NCBI GenBank assembly: GCA_019095985.1
Contig: CM032667.1
Coordinates: 44,647,605-44,711,604, forward strand
DNA: 64,000 nt
Direction: 5' to 3'
From: Streblospio benedicti
Taxonomy: Eukaryota; Annelida; Polychaeta; Spionida; Spionidae
Position 1 is the stretch's first letter. Each line of letters begins with the position of its first letter. Below are positions 1 through 12,550 of the stretch, piece after piece. The position numbers and the translations under genes are program-made. Under the pieces are notes generated by a model. That model had not been told where the DNA came from and ran no database searches. It saw nothing but the letters and a program-made list of their open reading frames with translations.

Positions 1-690
1 GGTGCAGCTTCTCAAGGTGGCGGCTTTAACATGTTGCAACGTCCGTGTTCCATTAATACACGTTCTGTGCAGATTAATACCAAAGACTTACTGGATCAAC
101 TTGGTAATGTAACCTGATCCTGTCATACACTTCCTTGAGCTGTAATGTCACCAGTGTATACAAGAGTTGTGGGTGTGTCCACACCCTCACTTTACCTATA
201 GGCCACCGTTTTAGCCTGTCAACCCTCATGAACAACCTAATGGTCTAAATTTAAGCCAGCCAGTAACATTAGCGCACTGAATCTATAAGCGGCTAGTGCT
301 TTCAGATTGCTCGGGCTTACTTCCCCAAGCACTTAGCCAGCACATGGCACTTGTGGCGCACACTTGCACCCTGACAGCACTGTCACTCTTGCTCACTCTA
401 TTTACTTCCGCCTTGCTATGGTACGGGCCTCATAACCACTCATGGCCAAAGGTCAAGTATACCACAGGTTATTGAGACTGGACACAGCATCCCAATCTGT
501 CTGCGCATACGAATGGTCATTGCCTCTGCGGGTTTTACTGTGTGGTAGAAAAGAAATACGCGATGGCTGATGGATATGTGCGATTCCACCTTGAAATCCA
601 CAAGCCCAGGGCTCCGAACGGGCACCTAAGGATCTGATTAGGGTTAGCGATCAGGTCCTTGTACCAATTAACTATGCTTGGAATACCAAG
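1..690. other. No gene seen
   Basis: Unique-looking DNA without convincing coding sequence, RNA gene or repeat. Confidence 0.6.
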
Positions 691-694
691 GTAG

Positions 695-815
695 ATTCGT
701 CTTCAATATTGGGAACTGTCTGGCTCTACTAGCTTAACATAAGCTACGATACCATGGCTGTTTCGGCTTCAATACTGGGGACTGTCTGACCCTAGCTAAA
801 CGATGCATTGGTCCT
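695..815 (-). repeat. ~65 bp minisatellite, locus 1
   Basis: On the minus strand two units containing GCTAGGGTCAGACAGTCCCC and TATTGAAGCCGAA, the same family as at 36691. Confidence 0.65.
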
Positions 816-1069
816 GCATAATCCCACGACTGTAGCAACATGGTTGTTTGGAGCCAGGCTGTGACAACACGCCGCCCACCAGATGAAAGGCTTGTCTCAA
901 GAGGTACTGCACAATCACTGTGCAAACATGGGGGTGGGGGTGGGGGCGTGTGAACACAAGCCTGGTGTCGCCAGTGCAGCTCTCACGCAGGCGGGCCCTT
1001 TACTGGAGGCACATTCTCGATGGGGTGTGAACCGCTTTACGCTATATGACGTTGAGCGTAAGGGGTGAA

Positions 1070-1240
1070 AAAGGCGTCACGTGTAACGTAAGCTGCATGC
1101 ACGTAAAAGTACGTTGTATACACGAAAACGTAGTTATGCACGTACAACGTAAATGTATGGGCATAAAACGTAAGCTGCGTGCACGTACAACGCAAGTGAA
1201 TGCACGTAAAACGTGCTATTAAGATCGAACGTGCTATTAA
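1070..1240. repeat. ACGT minisatellite, ~21 bp unit
   Basis: About seven degenerate units approximating ATGCACGTAAAACGTAAGCT. Every unit keeps at least one ACGT core. A pogo-like fragment follows at 1310. Confidence 0.75.
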
Positions 1241-1309
1241 GATCAAAGAACATGTTGCAGGAAAATAAGCAGTGGACTAGGATGAAAGTATCGCAGCGGT
1301 ATCTTAATG

Positions 1310-1380
1310 AATCCGATGGGAACAGTTTTATTAAGAAGGTGGTCTGTTCATAGAGGTGGTCTTATGTGGAAGTTGCACAG
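1310..1380 (+). mobile_element. Pogo-like MITE fragment
   Basis: The phrase AGAAGGTGGTCTGTTCATAG, then AGGTGGTCTTATGTGGAAG, matches the right half of the complete copies. The ACGT minisatellite lies just upstream. Confidence 0.55.
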
Positions 1381-1384
1381 GCGT

Positions 1385-3470
1385 TGTGAAGCACTGCCCT
1401 CGTGGTTTGTCTGGGAGCTGAGGGTTCTCATGGCAGAAGGGGGTAATTAATGAGGCTTTGGTAAACTCTCTGGTCTTGTGGATAAATCCGTTCAACATAG
1501 ACAGCCTTTAATAGATAAATCTGACAGGCCATATTGAGTTTTCTTCTGAATTAAAGCCAGCTTATTTAGTGAGACTCGGGATAGACAGACCGGAATAGTG
1601 ATACCTATCAACATGTAGAATGCACGTATGTGTTCCTCATCTATTTCTCTTGTAGAGCACTGTAAACATGATGTCAATTTGCATGTCTGTCTGGCTGTGT
1701 CCTCAGTGAGAGTGCATTGTGGAAAGAAAGTGTGAAGATCTATCATTGTAATTACTAATACTCTTGTCACAAACACCCAGAATCAGTAGGTTCCAGCTGC
1801 ATGTATTACATCACATCTCAGTGGTGTACTAGTGAGAATGATGTGTTTATCAACCTAACCTTATTGTGGTGTTAATAGAAACCACACACGCATATGACAT
1901 CACATTCGTAGTAATTCGATATCCACTTCATTGGAAAATTGTGACAAACGCGTGGGTGTAAATAGGGATTAACCTCTATTTAGCACCAGCCGTGAGAATA
2001 GCAATAGAGGTGAATCTATACGTGAGATTTATTAGCACGAATGGAATGCAACAACATCTAGTTAAGGTTGTCATGTGGTGTCACCTGTGAGAAAATCAAT
2101 ATAACTGCAACTCTTCAGTGCTGCCCTCTGCGGACTGATAATGATCTCACGTGCTCTTCTTACTAAAGCTCTGATGTAATGGGCACCACATATAAAAAAA
2201 ACATTGACAGCCTGGCGTGTGTGGATGACTTTTAAATCGATTTATCGTGAAAAGTTGCAATATCTCAGGTCGCCTCTTGGAGTGCCAACATTACCCTTCA
2301 CGGGTCATAGGACGCCCTAAGAAGTGTTGATTTTATACAACTTCAAATGATTCAAAATGACCCCAAAATGACCTTGCTTGATGCAAAATCACATGCCCTG
2401 TCAGAACATGTACTTTACAGCTGCTATAGTTTACTCAGTTACACACACAGCAAGAAAACCGACTGTTTGAAGTACTATACTGACCCCTTAGTAAGTTTAG
2501 TTACAAACAAAACACGTGCGATCGTATTATTTTAAAGGCTAGACCCATTAACCTTAACAACTCTGAGTGCAAAATAATAGCGCTAGCGGCCAGTACCGGC
2601 AGTGAGTAGGTCACATGCAGATTGAAGAGAAACCAACAAAGTAACAATCGTGCATACATGCGTCTTTGCGGTCATACTGATATGACCTCCTGGGATGTAA
2701 TCACAAGCAAACTAACAAGGTCCAACTAACAATCAGAGGAAATGTTCATACGTACAGCGTAACTCAATCATGGACAGAGGCGATTGGTCATTACCTGTGA
2801 CGTCACGCTGGTCGCAGAAGTGCTAATAGAAAGATGATCGTGTCCCCGTGATAATGCCGCAAGGGTACCGAGGGGGAGGAAGTCAACAGGATATTACAGG
2901 TGAGCTGTTTCCTGCAGTCACCTCGGCAACACAATTATTCTACTTATTAGTACTTATTCTGCTTATTAGTACTTAGGAAATAGACAATGACGGATGCTCA
3001 AGGAATGTTGATGATTTGATTAGTGGTGTCCGGAATTCTGCAATTGCCAGCTGGGGTCAGATAGTGTCGAATGCAGAAGCAAGAATCAGTCGTGGTATTG
3101 AGGCAATTTTTGATTGGCAAAGTTTGATTTTTAATTTAATTGCCTGGTTGATTCATCGGAGACAGAAATTTAGTGGGTTCTTTTTACAATGTACGGTTAC
3201 CTATTTTGCCAATATTCTACTGCATATTGGATGAGAATTTGTGATGGTCAGACAGCATTACACTTTGGGAAAAATACATTGGACAAAAAACAATGTAATT
3301 TGCAATGGCAAGTATATTTCACGATATACTAGACTAAGTGTACGCCCCACACGACGACGACTATATTTCATGATGCACTCGTGTTTTCGCCTTACACAAA
3401 CCGTTCTGTCGTGCGTGGGGTCCATCAGCACGGGGCCTCATCTGGAGACACTCGGATTTCACGGCGGCTT
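1385..3470. other. No gene seen
   Basis: AT-rich DNA with short chance ORFs only. TTCTACTTATTAGTACTTAT is part-duplicated near 2940. Confidence 0.6.
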
Positions 3471-3471
3471 A

Positions 3472-3494
3472 ATCACGTGACCATCACGTGATTA
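3472..3494. promoter_or_regulatory. Paired TCACGTGA E-boxes
   Basis: AATCACGTGA CC ATCACGTGATT: two palindromic bHLH-zip (USF/TFE type) sites 11 bp apart, followed by a GGCGGCGGCGGCG stretch. The function is only inferred from the motif. Confidence 0.35.
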
Positions 3495-3833
3495 CCGTGG
3501 GAACGAGCGCGTGGCGGCGGCGGCGCTGTGTGTTTTTTATTTGATCAGCAAAAAGCAAATCACATGTTTTGTAGCTATTAGCGCAGCGCCGTCAGCGGCA
3601 AGTACAAGAACTACAGAGGATCCAGGGCAGCTTCGAACATGTTGCTTCTCGCAATGTTCTTGTATCTCGAGGCCAGTTTGATGTCATTGCAACTTCAAGA
3701 GGACTAGCACAAAAGCCAATAATAGATTTGTTAAAAAGTGTGTTTGTTGCAAGTCAAAACTCTAAGAGCTAGAATCCATCACAATTTTCATTCAAGTTCT
3801 TAGTAATGATCTTGGTTTTATAAAAAAGAACTA

Positions 3834-4018
3834 CGGTAGAACCTCCCTATTAGGACCACCTGTAGGACTAGTGTTAGGTGGTTTCAATAGAGAGGTGGTT
3901 ATAGTGCATATATACCGAGGTTCTTTTGGTAACTTTATGAAGGTTTGGCACCGCAAAAAGTGACCCTAGTAATGAGGTTGTCTAAATGGAGAGGTGGTCT
4001 TCATTGGAGGTTTTACTG
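3834..4018 (+). mobile_element. Pogo/Tigger-like MITE, complete (185 bp)
   Basis: Starts CGGTAGAACCTCC and ends GGAGGTTTTACTG as imperfect inverted repeats, with TA on both sides, the target of Tc1/mariner-superfamily elements. The interior has the family phrase TTAGGTGGT...AGAGAGGTGGT. No coding capacity. Confidence 0.82.
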
Positions 4019-4059
4019 TACATTGTACAGCGTCAGCACATCAATGCTACTTTGTCTCC

Positions 4060-4345
4060 AATGGAGGTGGTCTCGTTGTAGAAGTTGCGCCGAATCATTG
4101 ACATCAGACTTCACACATCCCGATACAATCATCGCTCAACGTGGGAGAGAACTTTCTCATGGGCTGATGAAACGTACAGTGGAACATCAGATCAGGACCA
4201 TCTCTATATCGGGAACTGCTCTATAGATAGAGAACAGTACTTGCGATGCCCAACCTCAATAAGCCAACCAACGTTAATGCCCATAAAGAGACCACCTCTT
4301 GAAAGAGACCACTTGAGGTCAGTCCCTATGGTGGTGCTATAGAAA
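4060..4345. mobile_element. Pogo-like MITE fragments in two orientations
   Basis: A forward piece (GGAGGTGGTCTCGTTGTAGA, near 4064) and a reverse piece (AAGAGACCACCTCTTGAAAG, near 4284, ending in GAGGTCAGTCCCTATGGTGG). Only parts of the family are visible. Confidence 0.5.
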
Positions 4346-4395
4346 GGCTGAACTGTTGAAAATGGCCAGTTTTTGCCTTGTCGATGCTGAGTGAA

Positions 4396-4500
4396 GGAGG
4401 CCGTGAACGTAAAACGTAAAGCTGTATACACGTAAAAAAGTAGTCTGTATAAACGTAAAACGTAATATGTAAACATGTAAAACGTGCGTTGTACAAACAT
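4396..4500. repeat. ACGT minisatellite, ~22 bp unit
   Basis: Four to five units of ATACACGTAAAACGTAAGCT type, the same unit as at 1070-1240. Again it sits beside a pogo-like fragment. Confidence 0.75.
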
Positions 4501-6150
4501 TAATGATCATCATCATGCCCAGACTGTTTAGGTAATGTGTTTCTTGATATTTATGCTATGAGGGTGATTTTAAACTCAGAGATGTTGACCTGTTTACTGC
4601 ATACAGGCATGTTGTACATGTACGTGGACAACACATATACAAGCACGGAAGCTGTGTAGATGGCCAACAAGCCAATAGATTGAACGTTGTACTTTACATG
4701 TGAGGTCGCAAAGGTGTTATCCACGTGCAATGCATATTGTATAAACACGAATCTACGGCTCGCTGACATTTACTTTCACTATATCTTGTTCACTGTCCTT
4801 TACCGTGGGTGTAGACTTAATATTTGTGTGCCCTTTATCGCCATGCATACTGCAAGAGGGCTGGGAGCATGGAAGTGTACGCCTTTTAACTACAGCGTGT
4901 ATTCCACTCTATGCCATTGTATTAGGACTTAATGTGCATTGTATTCTAGCTCTAGTATTGAATGACTCACGTTGGTGGCAGCTTCCATCAACTTTACAAA
5001 ATTTTATATTGAATCTTTATTAAAAATACGTCCCACCATAGTTCGCCGTTCACGCAATATGCCTCGCGTGCCGACTCTTCACCTGCATGTGCTGTGATGT
5101 TTCTGCCGTATTGTGTCTTTTGGGAACTCAGCCTGTATGTAGCTTGAGAGCATTTCCCACAGTGCCCACTTACATTGACGTTATAATGGAGCTGTTAAGT
5201 CTGTAACACAATAACGGGGCCACTCAGCCACTTTGCCACCGGTAACATGCTGGTGACACATGCAGGCTATTGTTTGTTAGTCACCTATTCAGGTATTTTC
5301 ACTTTCACATTTGAACATAGACGCATTGGATCTCGTATATATACTTTTTACCATGTCCACCGTCTGAGATTTCCCTCTGCCACAACATGGCAGCACGTGA
5401 CCGTGAAATAAGTCAGTCAGTGTTTACTGTGGGAGGGTGGGGTGTCTTGGGCTCCAGTTGTGGTCTTGGGCTGCCCTAAGTCACTGGAAGGTTGTCATAG
5501 GCTTGGGATAACTGGTACATATACATATTGTATGCTCCTTCATCATATAATCGTCACATCTTTTGTTAACTCTCTTTACTCTGGATCACACTAAACGCTA
5601 TAATCACTGACGCCTGAAGCCCTTTTCACTAGTGTGTATTGTTTACATGTTTCTGCTTCAGTCTGTGTCTTAATTATTGACACAGTCTTCAAGAAAATGT
5701 TCCATTAACTATCAACACATCGAGCCAATACATTTGTTTGTGTATTGTATATTAGTGTTTGCTAGTTAAGATTGCAAGCATAGTGGTTCTTCCACCTGTC
5801 TATTCTAGAGGTTTTCTTCACTCTGGCTGGTAAACCATTAATTAGGTGCTTTCGTGTTAGCCCTCTACAGGTAGACTCTCTCGTTTGATCTTTGCGGCTC
5901 TTTTCGACGGGTGCAGCATGTTATTTCCATAATTCTGGAAATTAAGTTGGCATGCATAGTCAAATGAAAAATGACCCCTCTAGTCACTGGTGATGCTAAT
6001 TTGTTTGCAGTAACGACACTGCATCTAACAAATTAGTGCAACAAATTAGCTAATCAATGCATAAACTCTACAATGAAAGTCACTTCACTGTGATTAGCAT
6101 AGACACGATTCCTTGATTGTAGTTACTCAGCGCCATTATACACCTGGGCT
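4501..6150. other. No gene seen
   Basis: Short overlapping ORFs of low quality; no splice-linked coding pattern. Confidence 0.6.
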
Positions 6151-6155
6151 CTCTA

Positions 6156-6337
6156 CAGTAAAACCTCTCTATTAGTACAACCTTTGGGACCAGTGTTAGG
6201 TGTTCTCAGTAGGGAGGTGGTCGCGACTATACAGAGGTTCATTTTGGTAGCTTTATTAGAGGTTTGGTACCATGAAAAGTGGTCTTATTATCGAGGTGGT
6301 CTCAATATAGAGGTGGTCTTAATTGGAGGTTCTACTG
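6156..6337 (+). mobile_element. Pogo/Tigger-like MITE, complete (182 bp)
   Basis: Starts CAGTAAAACCTCTC and ends GGAGGTTCTACTG, with TA on the left and a mutated TG on the right. Interior order is the same as in the copy at 3834, including GAGGTTYNTTTTGGTARCTTTA and GGTTTGGYACC. Confidence 0.82.
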
Positions 6338-6489
6338 TGGAACACTATACCCGTGTTTATCACACGCACGTGTCTCGCCATTCCATGAGTGTTTAGTGCC
6401 GGGACAGCCTAATTGGGATGGGAGACATGCGGCAGTAGGTACAACTGATGGCCAGGAGTAACAGCGTCAATATCACTACCCTGTTTCGC

Positions 6490-6570
6490 TAATGGGGACA
6501 CTTCGGTAATGGGGACACGACTTGTCACTGCCACTAGTGCCCCCAATAGTGAGGTTTTGCTGACCGCTAA
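6490..6570 (+). mobile_element. Pogo-type fragment with GGGGACAC repeats
   Basis: Two copies of TAATGGGGACAC and a final GAGGTTTTGCTG resembling a decayed right terminus. Confidence 0.35.
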
Positions 6571-6574
6571 GGAA

Positions 6575-8170
6575 TCTGTGATTTAGTCAGAGAGCTGCTT
6601 GTAGAACACATACACGTAGTCGTAAGCAGGTTAGTGTGATGTTCGTACCCAGAAGACGGAGGTTTAATGCGATGTTTGTACCCGCTGCCCAGTAGATGAA
6701 GGGTTAATGTGACGTTTCGCCTCTTGGGCACAACAACGCAAAGGACCTGCGAGTTAAGGACTTCCTTGCCTAATCAACAACAGACGAGTGACCCTGATGT
6801 TTGGTACTCTTCAGAAGACGTCTGGGCCACGATCAAGAGATCAACATGAAAGCTGCTGGTGGAGAGCACGCTGGAGACAAACATTAATCCAGTTTCACTT
6901 TGACTGAACAGTAATTGAGCAGGCCAACTAATGAGCCGTCTTGCTGCTCACATCATTGAGAGTTCGCTACATTGCGCATCCTGGTCAGCTTGTTCGAGAA
7001 TGCACCTGAGAACATCCTCTCTCGCACATCTCTCTCTAGCTAGCATAGTAATGTTCTACCCGCCTGATTAACATCTATATGAGAATGTTCAGACCTTGCC
7101 ATCCTGGTATGTAGCGGGAATATCCTCAGCGCACTCGTAAACACTGTACACTGTATTTGACATTGAGACCCTCTCCAAAGGTAATGTAACTCATAGGCAG
7201 ATCCAGATCCCACCAAAGTCCTCCCTTTCATGGTCATCAATAGTGCGTACGAAACCCATAGAGCCCATTTTTTCTGAAAACCTGGGTCTTACAGTGATAA
7301 TGTTGTATGTTTGGGAATGCGTCAATAGTGCTTATATAGTTTTTATATTTTTATATCGGGCTTATCGTTTCATTGGTTTCCCCTCGGCATTCGCAGTTCC
7401 AGTTTTTTTTCAAGAGAGGGACAGTGTTGGACACGTGATGTAAAAATAACGTTGCCACCAAATATGAAGATGATACATTCACGTCATCAGTTCTGTAAAA
7501 CACCACGAATATTATAAATAACAAGTGTTTTGTGAATTGTAGACAATATTCATGGATGCAAATTGAGTTTGTGAGAGAGAGATTACCATTGTAGATTGTG
7601 TCCACGCGGGAGCGTTGTGGTCTGTGGCATCTGGTCATTATCTAGTCACATGTACATTTTTTGCACCTTTTTTTGGTTCTTTTTTTCCCACCACCATTTG
7701 CATACTATAACATAGATTTCAGCAAAAGTTACCCAAGGGACAACACTGTGTGGTAGACAACAGCTGTGGCGGTATTGCTGATTATCAAGTGTGGACATTT
7801 GATTGAAGAAAAAAGTTGCCTGTCCACGATCCACGGGCATGCCTGAATGCTGTGAATATATGTTTTTATATATACGTACTGTGGAAAGTTTTCTAGCTCG
7901 TTAGCTTTTTGTAAATATGTACATTCACTTAGATTAAAACAACAACAGCACCATCTTATTATGAAATTGAAACAAACATTTATTATGATTAATCGACCGC
8001 TAGATCACAATGTTAATAATAACATTATATTAATTACCCCACAGAGCGCAGCACTGAATGGTTGCAGTTATAATGAATTTCTCACAGGTGGCGCCACACG
8101 GATGTATGCAACACCCTTAAAGTGCATGGGTTGGTGTTCACGTCCTAACGAGGCCTCTCAATGGTTCCAG
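6575..8170. other. No gene seen; one dispersed phrase
   Basis: TTTTTTCTGAAAACCTGGGT at 7267 with GTACGAAACCCATAGA before it recurs in variant form at 17530-17580 and 30090-30140, so a short dispersed repeat is present. Otherwise nothing. Confidence 0.5.
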
Positions 8171-8174
8171 CAAT

Positions 8175-8303
8175 CCGCATGCGTGCACACAGCTCTGTGG
8201 TCTTACGTTATACGTTATTCTCGTGCCTCTAACGCGTGTAACGTTCTCTGCCTTTACGTTCATCGTAAACAACGCACATGCGTGCACACAGCTCTGTGGT
8301 TTT
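8175..8303. repeat. 25-bp direct repeat flanking an ACGT cluster
   Basis: CATGCGTGCACACAGCTCTG occurs near 8178 and near 8278, about 100 bp apart. Between them lie ACGTTATACGTT, AACGCGTGTAACGTT and TTTACGTTCATCG. Confidence 0.75.
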
Positions 8304-9015
8304 GCATCCACTATATGTCCACACGCGAATAACACAATTGATGGACCGACTGCGCGCCACATACAGAATCGTGCCTCAGAATAGTCTCATTGCCAACAAT
8401 GAATCCACCACTAATTTCACCTAATTGCTGCTGTCTCACTACATGCCCCAGTCCCACAGTCCCACATCTCATGTCTATCAATTGTGCGTATTTCTTAGGG
8501 AAGCAAGCCAAATCACGAGACTTTTGCAATGTGTTGTGGGTATTTGTTAGAAACACATTGATAGGGAGATGCTCATCTTGGTACACGCAGGACAATTTCA
8601 CATGTTTTTGTTTTGAAAACTGCTGTATTTATGGTGTAAATAATAAAGAGACAGACTATAGTTATCAATCAGTTCAGTAAGAAAGGAACTGCCGCTGCTC
8701 TGATCATCAGCTCAGCAAAGAAGTAGAAATAGAAATGGATATGGAACTTTTTTCCATTTGCATAGATTGCGGCGAGAAGATGAATTGAGATGTATATTAG
8801 CGAAGAACATCATCAGGTGATGGATGGAATTCGGTTATTAAACTTTGGAATTCAATAGTTATCTGTGCGCTGGTGCAGAGATGATATCGCAAAGTATGAA
8901 GCGATTGAGAATGATATTGGAAAGTAAAAAGAATAATGATGGAGAAATTGAATAGATATGTATCACATGTATTTGTTTCCCAAAGCCTATGGGTTCATTG
9001 CCTTTCTCACCCCCT

Positions 9016-9062
9016 ACAGGGCCTACCCCCCCCCCCCCCCCCATCCCCCAACCCCCACCCCC
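9016..9062. repeat. C-rich tract
   Basis: A run of 17 or so C followed by CCCCCAACCCCCACCCCC; could form an i-motif or G-quadruplex on the other strand. Confidence 0.85.
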
Positions 9063-9228
9063 CTTTGAAAGGTCGCTTGGAAAGAAACAGTAGAGTTGTT
9101 TTTTTCTTCTCCCTTTTCTCTTCATAAGTAACAGCTTCTTTGAAACAAGTTGCCGTGCATATTGTTGCTTACAGCAGAGTGCTTCCATTAGCTCATGCAA
9201 CGTATACGCATTAACTGCCTCCTACCTA

Positions 9229-9440
9229 CAGTAGAACCTGCCTATCTAGACCGGCTTCAGGACTGACTTCAAGTTGTCTCAGGGAAGAGGTGGTCTGTTT
9301 AACCTATGACTGATAGATGGTCGATGGCACCGCGAATAACGTTTCTGGGCGCAAATGGTATGTTTTTTACGTTAGACGTAAAATCTCGGATCGGTCCATT
9401 GTGGAGGTCGTCTGTAATATAAGACTTGCTTTACAAGGTG
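9229..9440 (+). mobile_element. Pogo/Tigger-like MITE, right end eroded
   Basis: Left terminus CAGTAGAACCTGCC follows TA. The interior keeps GAAGAGGTGGTCTG and GGCACCGCGAA; the right end is degraded. A short ACGTTAGACGTAAAA motif lies inside. Confidence 0.65.
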
Positions 9441-10464
9441 AGAAATAACATAACAGCAGCTCTTCCCAAAGTAAGGCTTCCTCAGAGTGTGAGTCCTTAA
9501 CAGGAATCACCAAATGGGCTCCACAGATCAGGTCGCATATCTATGAATTGTGGGTACTTTTAGAAAAACAAATACTAGCATGTGGTTCTTTTATTTTACA
9601 AACACACTAAAGCACATGACTTTTGATGTGCATTGTGGGTATTATTCAAACATTCAGGCCTGCAGCCTCGTCCTGTATGATAGCAAGCGATCACAGGGTC
9701 TAGTTGATCGGGACTAGCAGGTTTGTAATCACCTAGCGGCGAAAATGGTACTACGATATGAACTGTGGTATATTCAGGTGCATTGTATAGTTGACGGCTT
9801 ATCTTTACCTGTATCGGCACAGGACAATAGGCGTTATAGACAAGTAGCGTGTACGGTGCACATTCACATCAAATGTTCGTTAGATGTCGATTATGGATCT
9901 CTGGGTTGGCCTTCAAGGATTGGATATGACAATATGATATGCCATGCAGCAGATTATGTTGGGGTGGACCAGTCGATAGCAATCTCTGGTTTGGCAAAGG
10001 TCACCGCGTACGTTGTCTGGTGCTAGGCAAACGTTAGAGTTTGTGTTCCGTTGACGCACGCGCACATGTACATGACACGTGGCAGCCTTATAAACGCGGA
10101 GAAAGAACCCTCTAATGTTTATACACCCGTACTTCGCCATGCATCATTCCCATTATTTCTGTCTGACGATGCACCTGTGTGAGGGAAAAACAGCTATTGC
10201 TCCCGGCGGGTGATTGGCTGAAAACAAACACCATGTGTTCTTCAAAGCGAGTCATTAAGAGGCTCTGTGATATAGTGCTTGCCTGTCTGGGGGGCATACT
10301 GTCTAATGGCAGTCATTACATCTAATGGTATATACCAAAGTCTTAAAAAACACTAACACGCATTACTGTACATACCTGGCACAGCTGGGTACAGTTGTAT
10401 GTCTAATTTAGACAACATACAAAAAACACTGCCGTCATCTCAGTATAGACGTAGTCTATTTATT

Positions 10465-10465
<1 letters not shown>

Positions 10466-10537
<72 letters not shown>

Positions 10538-10600
10538 AAACAGGAGAAACAGGAGAAACAGCAGAATCAGAAGCAGAAGCAGAAACAGAAGCAGAAAGAG
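10466..10600. repeat. (CAG)n then degenerate CAGAAG
   Basis: About 23 perfect CAG units (10466-10536) followed by CAGGAGAAA and CAGAAGCAGAA variants. Poly-Q, poly-A and poly-S frames are open, but nothing around them looks coding. Confidence 0.93.
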
Positions 10601-10854
10601 CTTCAGAAAGCGGTAATAGGCTCCAACATGGGTGAAAAAATAAGTGCCAACGTGCTCCTGTGTCTATTTTCATTCAACACATTCCAAAAAGTGACTGAGT
10701 CACTTTTTGTTATGATTTACATCCAATAGAAGAAATGTGCATGCCTCGTGTCAAGAGATGATTTTGTTCGCATTTGTCACTTTTTACAGGTGAAAACGGG
10801 ACCAAATATTGCTGCTGTGTCACCTTGACTTGGCCATGTAAAGTAATGAATGTT

Positions 10855-10915
10855 TACGTTACACGTAAAGCGGATCACGTTACCCGTGTCCAGTTACGTT
10901 ATACGTGCTCAGTGA
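10855..10915. repeat. ACGT cluster
   Basis: Three units of TTACGTTACACGTAAAG type within 60 bp; a short relative of the 21-22 bp minisatellite. Confidence 0.55.
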
Positions 10916-11696
10916 CATCATTACGGCCTTTTAGTCTCAGGTGGTGGTCATGAGATTCAGATCAATTGTTTATATCTCTTTGCGTGGATTCTCTGCAGTC
11001 ATCATATTCTGAAACTTGCTGATGATTATAGCAGATACAGGGCACGCTCGCATGATAAATTTTGAAGTGCCAGTTTTTGTAAAAGAAACATCAAAATTTA
11101 GCACGGATGCCTTAAAGTCAGGTATATTAAAAGTAACACTAGATCCTGACACTTAACAGACCTCCAATGCGCAATAACGCCCTATTCAATATCATCCATG
11201 ACAAGTGTAACATTTAAAAAAAAAAATGCCCTATCAGCGCAAAGCTCTCGCTAATTTGACCTCTCCATATTGCTACTGACCTAAGTGGGGCGATGTGAAG
11301 GGCTCAAACTATAGTGAGCATTGATATTCGGGGTGGTCAATAGGTGAGACTTGACACACGACGTCTCAATAGCATCTTCATGAAACACTATCTCACTGTC
11401 GAGTTGGCCCAGCATGTGCAGCAGAGGTGTAGAATGTCTGGGATCAGATGACCCGCCGCCGGACTATTGGGGTGTGGTCGTGGTGAGTTTGTGCCATTTG
11501 AAACACAACAGACGCACCTTAAACAAAGTGAGTTCTGCTACCTGCTACTGACAACAGCCAGTGTGGCCTGGCTTGTTAATAGGATCTGTGATGTGGTCTT
11601 CCGTGGCGGGGCGATTGGAATATCTGTCCGCTTTCCCGTAGTTGACTGGACGCACCCTCGTACATTTCTCGCTGTGTTCCAAACTTACATTGAACA

Positions 11697-11850
11697 GCCG
11701 ACTGCCGGCCTATGGTGTGACTGGTGACATCCCGAGTTTCACGAAGGGCCTCCACGGGGAGGACTTCGCACCGGTGCTGACACACACTGTTTCAGGCGTC
11801 CGCTACGCCAGGTCCACAATGAGGAAGAAAACCACCGGTTATCCTCTGTA
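11697..11850 (+). repeat. Dispersed repeat, copy 1 (partner at 31.7 kb)
   Basis: Forward-strand member of the pair described at 31627-31810. It sits after a TTGAACAG that resembles a splice acceptor and is open to a TAG near 11850, so a terminal exon cannot be wholly excluded. Confidence 0.6.
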
Positions 11851-11889
11851 GGTTAACAGTTAAAAAAAGCCTATTCCCAGAGGCATATT

Positions 11890-12040
11890 CGGTTGCATAT
11901 TTCAGGACTGTCTAGCTTAACAATACCATCGATTTTCCAAACTTTCTGGGTCTGGCTACAAAACAATTAGGCCTACATTATCAGGACTTCAGACCCTAGC
12001 TCAAAATACCTCAGCCCTCATAACCAGGACTGTCTGACGC
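11890..12040 (-). repeat. ~65 bp minisatellite, locus 2
   Basis: On the minus strand, degenerate units recognisable from GTCAGACAGTCCTGG, GAGCTAGGGTCTGAAGTCC and TAAGCTAGACAGTCCTGA. Confidence 0.55.
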
Positions 12041-12167
12041 CGGCCGCCACATCCATCACAATCAGGGTTCGTTGTGTCACGCTCGGCAAACATAACGTGC
12101 ACTTACACCAGAATTATAAGATACAGATAGATTGGTGGATAAACAGAGTAAACACCACAACCCATTA

Positions 12168-12550
12168 ACCTGCTGTTTTGCTGCATTGATTTATACAGAA
12201 AACGCTAAATGTTTTCATGAGCTGGGTTAGCCAGCTAATAAACAGGTCATGCATTTGATATAGTCAAGGATCATTGTATAGATGCTCTGTGATATGTTTA
12301 GTGGATTTTCTGTTTCTTCTTTTAATGGAACTGAACAATTAAAGAGCTACAGCGCCTCCAATCGAGTGCTGCCATCTGGTAACGGAAATTGAAGTCTATT
12401 CATGAAAATATTTTGCCTCGATTTATAGATTTTCCCCTCTCAAAATATTAGCACGATAATCAAAAGATGCAAAGATAAACATAGCAAATGCCCACACATT
12501 ACTGACATGCTGTTTTGCTGCATTGATTTATACAGAAAAAGCTAAATGAG
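12168..12550 (+). repeat. 40-bp direct repeat 335 bp apart
   Basis: TGCTGTTTTGCTGCATTGAT followed by TTATACAGAAAA(C/A)GCTAAATG at about 12171 and 12508. Confidence 0.75.

Noticed and set aside
10399-10729. Overlapping poly-Ala and poly-Gln ORFs on both strands
   Set aside because: All are the same CAG tract read in different frames; flanks are not coding.
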